A DNA stretch of 64,000 bases from Apostichopus japonicus (Eukaryota; Echinodermata; Holothuroidea; Aspidochirotida; Stichopodidae): NCBI RefSeq assembly GCF_037975245.1, contig NC_092581.1:9679303-9743302 (forward strand), in the 5' to 3' direction. This document shows positions 38,501 through 50,500 of this stretch, piece after piece. Under the pieces are notes generated by a model. The model was not told where the DNA came from and searched no databases. It saw nothing but the letters and a program-made list of their open reading frames with translations. Position numbers and translations under genes: made by a program. Position 1 is the stretch's first letter. Each line of letters starts with the position of its first letter.

Positions 38501-41500
38501 ATACTTGAACCCTTGACGAAAGATCTTCACAAAAATAATATTTGCAGGTTTATTTCTTTGTTTATAAATAAGTGACCTTCTTGAAGTCAATATCTCTCTT
38601 TCAATTTTTCCCCATAGCTTCACCATGTGGTGAGCCACTTCCCCAAGATGGGTTAGTTTCTCATAACCCTGAGAGTAGTTCTTATCCAAGTGGAACCGAA
38701 GTAACTTATGCATGTCCGAATGGATACGATCTCAATGGAAATATGACTTCAGTTTGTCTTTATGGGATGTGGACTAATGAAGCTGTCTTTTGCACAGGTG
38801 AATAGTAACATTTATTGTTAATTTAAAATGACGTTGCAAATTGGGATGGTGAAGTCCCTAAAATCACTTCCCATATCAGGAATAGTTTGTTAGTGTTCTT
38901 TATAATGAAATATTTATCCGTTGTATAGATTTTCATGGGGATTATCTGCATGTTTGCAATAGCAATCAATCTTAGATTTTAGCAATATGTGTTTCTCCAT
39001 CTGTCTGTCTATCTGACTGTCAACATAAGTTGAAATATTTGTCTCCATCTGTTTGTCCGTCAACGTCAGTTGAAATATGTGTCTCCATCTGTTTGTCTGT
39101 CAACATAAGTTGAAATGTGTCTCCTTCTGTCTGTCTGTCAACATCAGTTGAAAGGGCTTTGCTTAGAGCCCAGTTGCATGACCCTGAAGAAAGTTGTTAC
39201 TCCAAAGCAGATGATGAATATTCAATGTTATATCTTCTAGTTTCATTAGGACATGATCAATCAATGAAAAACTACTTTAAATGCTTTGGTGTCACTGCAA
39301 AAGAATTTGTTGTAATTTAATGTTGTTATTTGCAATTGAATCACTTCTGGCTACATAAAAGATACTGGAGTCTTTGTTGATAAAAGCAACAAAGATTTTT
39401 GTTAAAAATACATTATTAATTTGCTACTGAGATAAAAAATAAAAAAAACAGATATCACCATCTTGCTGTAAAATGCACAATTAAATCTTGTATTAGATTA
39501 TTTATTGCTATTTAATCTGAATTTCATTGTTTTTTGTCTGGCTTTCCTTTCTCACTCTCTGAATGCAAGTCCAAATAATGTCAATTCTTCTTGTCTTAAT
39601 CACAAATAAAACCATCTGAATGATTTGTTGGAAGATAAAAACATGATACTTTTTACTAAAGTTTAACATCTGCTATTTTATTTTGACCATCTTTCAAAAG
39701 CTTCACCTTGTGAAGACCTGGCACCAGCAGGAGAATTGGTGGAGAGAGACCCCAGTGATGCAGGACCGTTTGAAAATGGAACAGAAGTTGATTACTCATG
39801 TCCTGACGGTTATGACTTCAATGGAGACATGACTGCTATATGTCTCTATGGAAACTGGACTTTAGATCAAGAACCATATTGCACAGGTATTAAATACAAT
39901 ATCAGTTTTCTCGCACATAGGTCTTTGCATAAAGTAAATGTTACTTTTGTGGCTCCATATTTATTTTTCATCATTCAGTTTTAATAAGGCAATTAATGAC
40001 AGCACTAGTCAACGTATCCATATTACCTATTGCTACATACTTTAACCCTTGACCAAAGATCTTCACAAAAGTAATATTTGCAGGTTTATTGCTTTTGTTT
40101 CTAAATAGGTGATCTTCTTGAAGTCAATATATCTCTTTCAATTTTTCCCCTCAGCTTCACCATGTGGTGAACCACTTCCCCAAGATGGGTTAGTTTCTCA
40201 TAATCCTGAGAGGAGTTCTTATCCAAATGGAACCCAAGTTACTTATGCATGTCCAAATGGATACGATCTCAATGGAAATATGACTGCAGTTTGTCTTTAT
40301 GGGATGTGGACTAATGAAGCTGTCTTTTGCACAGGTGAATAGTAACATTTATTGTTAATTTGAAATGACGTTGCAAATTGGAATGGTGAAGTCCCTAAAA
40401 TCACTTCCCATATCAGGAATAGTTTGTTAGTGTTCTTTATAATGAAATATTTATCCGTTGTATAGATTCACATGGGGATTATCTGCATGTTTGCAATAGC
40501 AATCAATCTTAGGTTTTAGCAATATGTGTTTCTCCATCTGTCTGTCTATCTGACTGTCAACATAAGTTGAAATATTTGTCTCCATCTGTTTGTCTGTCAA
40601 CATAAGTTGAAATGTGTCTCCATCTGTCTGTCTGTCAACATCAGTTGAAAGGGCTTGCTCGTAGCCCAGTTGCTTGACCCTGAAGAAAGTTGTTACTCCA
40701 AAGCAGATGATGAATATTCAACGTTATATCTTCTAGTTTCATTAGAACATGATCAATCAATGAAAAACTACTTTAAATGCTTTGGTGTCACTGCAATAGA
40801 ATTTGTTCTAATTTAATGTTGTTATTTGCAATTGAATCACTTCTGGCTACATAAAAGATAATGGAGTCTTTGTTGATAAAAGCAACAAAGATTTTTGTTA
40901 AAAATACATAATTAATTTGCTACTGAGATAAAAAAAAACAGATATCATCATCTTGCTATTAAATGCGCAATTAAATCTATTATTATATTGTATATTGCTA
41001 TTAACCTTAATTTCATTGTTTCTTTGTATGGCTTTGTTTTCTCATTCTCTGAATGCAAGTCCAAACAATGTCAATCCTTCTTGTCTTAATCTCAAGATAG
41101 ACCTGAATTATTTGTTGAAAGTAGAAAATGATACTTATTACTAAATCTTGACATCTGCTATTTTATTTTGACCATATTTCAAAAGCTTCACCTTGTGAAG
41201 ACCTGGCACCAGCAGGAGAATTGGTAGAGAGAGACCCCAGTGATGCAGGACCGTTTGAAAATGGAACAGAAGTTGATTACTCATGTCCTGATGGTTATGA
41301 CTTCAATGGAGACATGACTGCTATATGTCTCTATGGAAACTGGACTTTAGATCAAGAACCATATTGCTCAGGTATTAAATACAACACAAGTTTTCTCGCA
41401 CATATGTCTTTGCATATAGGAAATGTTCCTTTTGTGGCTCCATATTTATTTTTCGTCATTCAGTTTTATAAGTAAGACCATTAATGAAAGCACTAGTCAA

Positions 41501-44500
41501 CGTTGCCGCATTACCCATTGCTACATACTTTAACTTTTACTCATGAAATGACCAAAGATCTTCACAAAAATATTATTTGCAGGTTTATTGCTTTTGTTTA
41601 TAAATAGGTGACCTTTTTGTAGTCAACATCTCTCTTTCAATTTCTTCTCTTAGCTTCACCATGTGGTGAGCCAATAATCCAAGATGGGTTGGTTTCTCAT
41701 AATCCTGAGACTAGTTCTTACCCAAGTGGAACCGAAGTAACTTATGCATGTCCAAATGGATACGATCTCAATGGAAATATGACTGCAGTTTGTCTTTATG
41801 GGATGTGGACTAATGAAGCTGTCTTTTGCACAGGTGAGTAGTAACATTATCGTTAATTTCAAATGACGTAAATGCTTTTTACGGAATGCAAGTCCAAATA
41901 ATGTCAATCCTTTTTGTCTTAATCTCAAGTAAGACCTGAATTATTTGTTGAAGTTATAAAATGATACTTATTACTAAATCTTGACATCTGCTATTTTATT
42001 TGACCATCTTTTAAAAGCTTCACCTTGTGAAGACCTGGCACCTGCAGGAGAATTGGTGGAGAGAGACCCCAGTGATGCAGGACCGTTTGAAAATGGAACA
42101 GAAGTTGATTACTCATGTCCTGACGGTTATGACTTCAATGGAGACATGACTGCTATATGTCTCTATGGAAACTGGACTTTAGATCAAGAACCATATTGCA
42201 CAGGTATTAAATACAATACCAGTTTTCTCGCACATATGTCTTTGAATAAAGGATACGTTGCTTTTGTGGCTCCATATTTATTTTTCATCATTCAGTTTTA
42301 ATAAGGCAATTAATGACAGCACTAGTCAACGTTTCCATATTACCTATTGCTACATACTTGAACCCTTGACCAAAGATCTTCACAAAAATAATATTTGCAG
42401 GTTTATTTCTTTGTTTATAAATAAGTGACCTTCTTGAAGTCAATATCTCTCTTTCAATTTTTCCCCTTAGCTTCACCATGTGGTGAGCCACTTCCCCAAG
42501 ATGGGTTAGTTTCTCATAACCCTGAGAGTAGTTCTTATCCAAGTGGAACCGAAGTAACTTATGCATGTCCGAATGGATACGATCTCAATGGAAATATGAC
42601 TTCAGTTTGTCTTAATGGGATGTGGACTAATGAAGCTGTCTTTTGCACAGGTGAATAGTAACATTTATTGTTAATTTGAAATGACGTTGCAAATTGGAAT
42701 GGTGAAGTCCCTAAAATCACTTCCCATATCAGGAATAGTTTGTTAGTGTTCTTTATAATGAAATATTTATCCGTTGTATAGATTCACATGGGGATTATCT
42801 GCATGTTTGCAATAGCAATCAATCTTAGGTTTTAGCAATATGTGTTTCTCCATCTGTCTGTCTATCTGACTGTCAACATAAGTTGAAATATTTGTCTCCA
42901 TCTGTTTGTCTGTCAACATAAGTTGAAATGTGTCTCCATCTGTCTGTCTGTCAACATCAGTTGAAAGGGCTTGCTCGTAGCCCAGTTGCTTGACCCTGAA
43001 GAAAGTTGTTACTCCAAAGCAGATGATGAATATTCAACGTTATATCTTCTAGTTTCATTAGGACATGATCAATCAATGAAAAACTACTTTAAATGCTTTG
43101 GTGTCACTGCAATAGAATTTGTTGTAATTTAATGTTGTTATTTGCAATTGAATCACTTCTGGCTACATAAAAGATAATGGAGTCTTTGTTGATAAAAGCA
43201 ACAAAGATTTTTGTTAAAAATACATAATTAATTTGCTACTGAGATAAAAAAAAACAGATATCATCATCTTGCTATTAAATGCGCAATTAAATCTATTATT
43301 ATATTGTATATTGCTATTAACCTTAATTTCATTGTTTCTTTGTATGGCTTTGTTTTCTCATTCTCTGAATGCAAGTCCAAACAATGTCAATCCTTCTTGT
43401 CTTAATCTCAAGATAGACCTGAATTATTTGTTGAAAGTAGAAAATGATACTTATTACTAAATCTTGACATCTGCTATTTTATTTTGACCATATTTCAAAA
43501 GCTTCACCTTGTGAAGACCTGGCACCAGCAGGAGAATTGGTAGAGAGAGACCCCAGTGATGCAGGGCCGTTTGAAAATGGAACAGAAGTTGATTACTCAT
43601 GTCCTGATGGTTATGACTTCAATGGAGACATGACTGCTATATGTCTCTATGGAAACTGGACTTTAGATCAAGAACCATATTGCTCAGGTATTAAATACAA
43701 CACAAGTTTTCTCGCACATATGTCTTTGCATATAGGAAATGTTCCTTTTGTGGCTCCATATTTATTTTTTCGTCATTCAGTTTTATAAGTAAGACCATTA
43801 ATGAAAGCACTAGTCAACGTTGCCGCATTACCCATTGCTACATACTTTAACTTTTACTCATGAAATGACCAAAGATCTTCACAAAAATATTATTTGCAGG
43901 TTTATTGCTTTTGTTTATAAATAGGTGACCTTTTTGTAGTCAACATCTCTCTTTCAATTTCTTCTCTTAGCTTCACCATGTGGTGAGCCAATAATCCAAG
44001 ATGGGTTGGTTTCTCATAATCCTGAGACTAGTTCTTACCCAAGTGGAACCGAAGTAACTTATGCATGTCCAAATGGATACGATCTCAATGGAAATATGAC
44101 TGCAGTTTGTCTTTATGGGATGTGGACTAATGAAGCTGTCTTTTGCACAGGTGAGTAGTAACATTATCGTTAATTTCAAATGACGTAAATGCTTTTTACG
44201 GAATGCAAGTCCAAACAATGTCAATCCTTTTTGTCTTAATCTCAAGTAAGACCTGAATTATTTGTTGAAGTTATAAAATGATACTTATTACTAAATCTTG
44301 ACATCTGCTATTTTATTTGACCATCTTTTAAAAGCTTCACCTTGTGAAGACCTGGCACCAGCAGGAGAATTGGTAGAGAGAGACCCCAGTGATGCAGGAC
44401 CGTTTGAAAATGGAACAGAAGTTGATTACTCATGTCCTGACGGTTATGACTTCAATGGAGACATGACTGCTATATGTCTCTATGGAAACTGGACTTTAGA

Positions 44501-47500
44501 TCAAGAACCATATTGCACAGGTATTAAATACAATACCAGTTTTCTCGCACATATGTCTTTGAATAAAGGATACGTTACTTTTGTGGCTCCATATTTATTT
44601 TTCATCATTCAGTTTTAATAAGGCAATTAATGACAGCACTAGTCAACGTTTCCATATTACCTATTGCTACATACTTGAACCCTTGACCAAAGATCTTCAC
44701 AAAAATAATATTTGCAGGTTTATTTCTTTGTTTATAAATAAGTGACCTTCTTGAAGTCAATATCTCTCTTTCAATTTTTCCCCTTAGCTTCACCATGTGG
44801 TGAGCCACTTCCCCAAGATGGGTTAGTTTCTCATAACCCTGAGGGTAGTTCTTATCCAAGTGGAACCGAAGTAACTTATGCATGTCCGAATGGATACGAT
44901 CTCAATGGAAATATGACTTCAGTTTGTCTTAATGGGATGTGGACTAATGAAGCTGTCTTTTGCACAGGTGAATAGTAACATTTATTGTTAATTTAAAATG
45001 ACGTTGCAAATTGGGATGGTGAAGTCCCTAAAATCACTTCCCATATCAGGAATAGTTTGTTAGTGTTCTTTATAATGAAATATTTATCCGTTGTATAGAT
45101 TTTCATGGGGATTATCTGCATGTTTGCAATAGCAATCAATCTTAGGTTTTAGCAATATGTGTTTCTCCATCTGTCTGTCTATCTGACTGTCAACATAAGT
45201 TGAAATATTTGTCTCCATCTGTTTGTCCGTCAACGTCAGTTGAAATATGTGTCTCCATCTGTTTGTCTGTCAACATAAGTTGAAATGTGTCTCCTTCTGT
45301 CTGTCTGTCAACATCAGTTGAAAGGGCTTTGCTTAGAGCCCAGTTGCATGACCCTGAAGAAAGTTGTTACTCCAAAGCAGATGATGAATATACAACGTTA
45401 TATTTTCTAGTTTCATTAGGACATGATCAATCAATGAAAAACTACTTTATATGCTTTAGTGTCACTGCAAAAGAATTTGTTCTAATTTAATGTTGTTATT
45501 TGCAATTGAATCACCTCTGGCTACATAAAAGATACTGGAGTCTTTGTTGATATAAGCAACAAAGATTTTTGTTAAAAATACATTATTAATTTGCTACTGA
45601 GATAAAAAATAAAAAAAACAGATATCACCATCTTGCTGTAAAATGCACAATTAAATCTTGTATTAGATTATTTATTGCTATTTAATCTGAATTTCATTGT
45701 TTTTTTGTCTGGCTTTCCTTTCTCACTCTCTGAATGCAAGTCCAAATAATGTCAATTCTTCTTGTCTTAATCACAAATAAAACCATCTGAATGATTTGTT
45801 GGAAGATAAAAACATGATACTTTTTACTAAAGTTTAACATCTGCTATTTTATTTTGACCATCTTTCAAAAGCTTCACCTTGTGAAGACCTGGCACCAGCA
45901 GGAGAATTGGTGGAGAGAGACCCCAGTGATGCAGGACCGTTTGAAAATGGAACAGAAGTTGATTACTCATGTCCTGACGGTTATGACTTCAATGGAGACA
46001 TGACTGCTCTATGTCTCTATGGAAACTGGACTTTAGATCAAGAACCATATTGCACAGGTATTAAATACAATACAAGTTTTCTCGCGCATAGGTCTTTGCA
46101 TAAACGAAATGTTACTTTTGTGGCTCCATATTTATTTTTCATCATTCAGTTTTAATAAGGCAATTTATGACAGCACTAGTCAACGTATCCATATTACCTA
46201 TTGCTACATACTTTAACCCTTGACCAAAGATCTTCACAAGAGTAATATTTACAGGTTTATTTCTTTGTTTATAAATAGGTGACCTACTTTAAGTCAATAT
46301 CTCTCTTTCAATTTTTCCCCTTAGCTTCACCATGTGGTGAACCACTTCCCCAAGATGGGTTAGTTTCTCATAACCCTGAGAGTAGTTCTTATCCAAGTGG
46401 AACCGAAGTAACCTATGCATGTCCGAATGGATACGATCTCAATGGAAATATGACTGCAGTTTGTCTTTATGGGACGTGGACTAATGAAGCTGTCTTTTGC
46501 ACAGGTGAATAGTAACATGTATTGTTAATTTATGATGACATTGCAAATTGGGATTGTGAAGTCCTTAAATCACCTCCCATTTCAGGATATTTAGATAGGC
46601 TTCTTTATAAAGAAATATTTATCTGTTGTATAGAATGTAATGGGGTTATCTGCATGATTGCAATAGTAATCGATCATAGGTTATAGCAATATGTGTGTCT
46701 CTATCTGTCTGTCTATCTGACTGTCAACATAAGTTGAAATGTATTTCCATCTGTCTGTCTGTCAACATCAATTGAAATGTGTGTCTCCATCTGTCTGTCA
46801 ACATCAGCTGAAATGTGTGTCTCCATCTGTTTGTCTGTCAACATCAGTTGAAATGTGTGTCGCCATCTGTCTGTCTGTCAGCGTCAGTTGAAATGTGTGT
46901 CTCCATCTGTCTGTCAACATCAGTTGAAATATGTGTCTCCATCTGTCTGTCTGTCAACATCAGTTGAAATGTGTCTCCATCTGTTTGTCTGTCAACATCA
47001 GTTGAAATGTGTCTCCATCTGTCTGGCAACTTCCTTTGAAATGTGTTTCTCCATCTATCTGTCAACATCAGTTGAAATGTGTGTCTCCATCTGTCTGTCA
47101 ACATCAGTTGAAATGTGTTTCTCCATCTATCTGTCAACATCAGTTGAAATGTGTGTCTCCATATGTCTGTCAACATCAGTTGAAATATGTCTCCATCTGT
47201 CTGTCTGTCAACATCAGTTAAAATGTGTGTCTCCATCTGTCTGTCAACATCAGTTGCAATGGGTGTCTCCCTCTGTCTGCCAACATCAGTTGAAATGTGT
47301 GTCTCCATCTGTCTGTCTGTCAACATCAGTTGAAATGTGTGTCTCCATCTATCTGTCAACATCAGTTGAAATGTGTGTCTCCATCTGTCTGTCTGTCAAC
47401 ATCAGTTGAAATGTGTTTCTCCATCTGTCTGTCAACATCAGTTGAAATGTGTGTCTCCATCTGTCTGTCTGTCAACATCAGTTGAAATGTGTTTCTCCAT

Positions 47501-50500
47501 CTGTCTGTCTGTCAACATCAGTTGGAATGTGTGTCTCCATCTGTCAACATCTGTTGAAATGTGTGTCTCCATCTGTCTGTTGACATCAGTTGAAATGGGT
47601 GTCTCCATCTGTCTGCCAACATAAGTTGAAATGTGTGTCTCCATCTGTCTGTCAACATCAGTTGAAAGGGCTTGCACATAGCCCAGTTGCTATTCCCTGA
47701 CAAAAGTTATTACTCCCAAGCAGATGATAACTTCTGCCATTCACTACTGTTGAATGTTAATAACATTTGTAAGAGATGGTAGTGTGAAGATCAGCAGTAT
47801 CTCAAATTGGGTTAATGCCTGTTTCTGGTTCACACAGACAACTTGGAGTGGCTTATTTTCATTTTTATAGTTGAAGAGCCGTGATGGAGGGTATAGTCGA
47901 TCACTTTCCAAAAGTCGGTTGAGCTGCACCATCAGTAATGCTTCAGTTCATATTTTAAAAAGAACGATATGGCAGTTGATAATCTCAACTGACATGTCCA
48001 CAAATAAAAAACAACAAAAGCCTTCAAGTATGATTCTGACATAATTCTAAATAACACTCAAACAGGAATCTATTCTTACAAAATGGTAGCTGGTGGTGTT
48101 GGCTGCAAAGGCCGATGATGATAACCAGATGAATTGAATATAAAATATTTCTTGCATGTAATAGGATTAATGATCACATATGTGCAAGTGTTAGAGTGTT
48201 CAGTGCAAACTCATCGGTGATGATAGCCTGGTGGAGATTAAACTTCCCTCTGTCCGTATCTTAGCTTCACCATGCCAGGATCTGGCGCCAGGAGATGATG
48301 TGGTAGGGAGAACCCCAGGTGGATCCGGTCCCTTTCCAAATGGGACAGAAGTTGTTTACTCATGTCCTAGCGGATATGACTTTAATGGAGACACGACTGC
48401 AGTGTGTCAGTTTGGAAACTGGTCTTTGGACACAGTGCCATATTGTACAGGTAAAAGTTATTCACTCGACAGTTTTTGCTTTAATATTGTACAGGTGAAA
48501 GTTATTCACTTGACAGTTTTTGGTTTAATACTGTAATATGTATATATCCCCACATGTTTCCATGTGTCATGATGTTTGGCTGTTAGGCTATTGAAAATGT
48601 CCCTTTACCATAGAATACTTTCAACATGATGAGAGAGAGCTTTCTATTACAGTGTTTAGTAATTCCTATTTCTGAGAATTGCTAAGAGTAGATATGAACT
48701 CTTTATGACATGATGATAAAATCTTGAAATGAGTCTACTTTTTTAACTATTTCTGCAGTTTAACCAAAAGATGAATCAAGTTGTATTCAATGTTACATCT
48801 TCTAGATTCATTAGGTCATGATTAGGACATCAGTTGAAATGTTTGTCTCCATCTGTCTGTCTGTCAACATCAGTTGAAAGGGCTTTGCTCGTAGCCCAGT
48901 TGCTTGACCCTGACGAAAGTTGTTACTCCAAAGCTGATGATGAATATTCAATGTTATATCTTCTAGTTTCATTAGGACATGATCAATCAATGACAAACTG
49001 CTCTGAATGCTTTAGTGTCAATGCAAAAGAATTTGTTCCAATATAATGCTGTTACTTGCAATTGAATCACTTCTGGCTAAATAAAAGATACTGGATTCTT
49101 TGTTGATATAAGCGACAAAGATTTCTGTTGAAGACATTATTAATTTCCTACTGAGATCAAAAAAAAAATAGAAAAAATGGATAAATAGCACAGTTAAAAT
49201 CTATTATTAGATTGTTTCATTGCTATTTAATCTGAATTTCATTGTTTTTCTTTCTCTGTGTTTCCAAACAATGTCAATTCTTCATGTCTTAATCACAAAT
49301 AAAACCATCTGAATGATTTGTTGGAAGATAAAAACATGGTACTTTTTACTAAAGTTTGACATCTGCTATTTTATTTTGACCATCTTTCAAAAGCTTCACC
49401 TTGTGAAGACCTTGCACCAGCAGGAGAATTGGTGGAGAGAGACCCCAGTGATGCAGGACCGTTTGAAAATGGAACAGAAGTTGATTACTCATGTCCTGAC
49501 GGTTATGACTTCAATGGAGACATGACTGCTCTATGTCTGTATGGAAACTGGACTTTAGATCAAGAACCATATTGCTCAGGTAAATGATACATTTGTTCTA
49601 CCAATGTCTTTGTACCAAGGAAATGTTGTTTTTTAGGTCCCGTATTTATTTTTCATCAGACACAACAATATTTTACAGAAACAGATTGACATAAAAGAGC
49701 GACAGTTTCTGTATCAACTTTCATGAGTTATTTTGAACCTCACTCATGCAATGATCAAAGATTGTTAAAATAGATTATTTACAAGTTTATTGCTATTGTT
49801 TTTAAAGTGTGCACTTTTGTAGTTAACATCCATATTTCAATGTCTTCCCTCAGCTTCAGCCTGTGGCGAACCAGTACCGCAAGATGGGTTGGTTTCTCAT
49901 AACCCTGAAAGTAGTTCTTACCCAAGTGGAACCCAAGTAACTTATGCATGTCCGAATGGATACGATCTCAATGGAAATATGACTGCAGTTTGTCTTTATG
50001 GGATGTGGACTAATGAAGCTGTCTTTTGCACAGGTGAATTGTCAAGATTACCATTCAGATAACCTCTGTAAAATCATCTCACACAGTAGGAATAATAGGA
50101 CGGGTGGGTTATACCCTCTTATTAGATCATACCTGGGTTATACCCACTTATTAGATCAGACCTGGGTTATACCCACTTATTAGATCCGACCTGGGTTATA
50201 CCCACTTATTAGATCCGACCTGGGTTATACCCACTATTTAGATCAGACCTGGGTTATACCCACTTATTAGATCAGACCTGAGTTATACCCACTTATTAGA
50301 TCAGACCTGGGGTATATCCACTTATTAGATCCGACCTGGGTTATGCCCACTTATTAGATCAGACCTGGATTATGCCCACTTATTAGATCAGACCTGGAGT
50401 ATACCCACTTATTAGATCAGACCTGGGTTATACCCACTTATTAGATCAGACCTGGGTTATATCCACCTCTTAGATCGAACCTGGGTTATACCAACTTATT

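Larger units (their letters stand above)
30955..47675 (+). repeat. CTGTCTGTCAACATCAGTTG minisatellite in long array 2 introns
   Basis: The motif CTGTCTGTCAACATCAGTTG followed by AAATGTGTGTCTCCAT forms a 32-36 bp unit; shorter units drop one CTGT. Small clusters of about 3-9 copies lie in the long introns near 30960-31270, 35135-35300, 36680-36800, 38995-39150, 40530-40650, 42845-42965 and 45165-45320. A large expansion of nearly 30 copies fills about 46690-47670, and a remnant is at 48833-48880. Each cluster is followed by the same AAAGGGCTTTGCTYRKAGCC sequence. The repeat lacks stops in several frames and so produces spurious open frames on both strands. Confidence 0.85.

Noticed and set aside
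35261-45490. 67-codon frames beginning MSPSVCLSTSVERALLRAQ in long array 2 introns
   Set aside because: They start in the minisatellite and continue into intron sequence that is copied with the blocks; no splice-site or cysteine-module support.
46844-47409. Overlapping frames of 172 (minus) and 184 (plus) codons
   Set aside because: Both are translations of the 32-36 bp minisatellite, which lacks stops in some frames. The region is intronic between two CCP exons.
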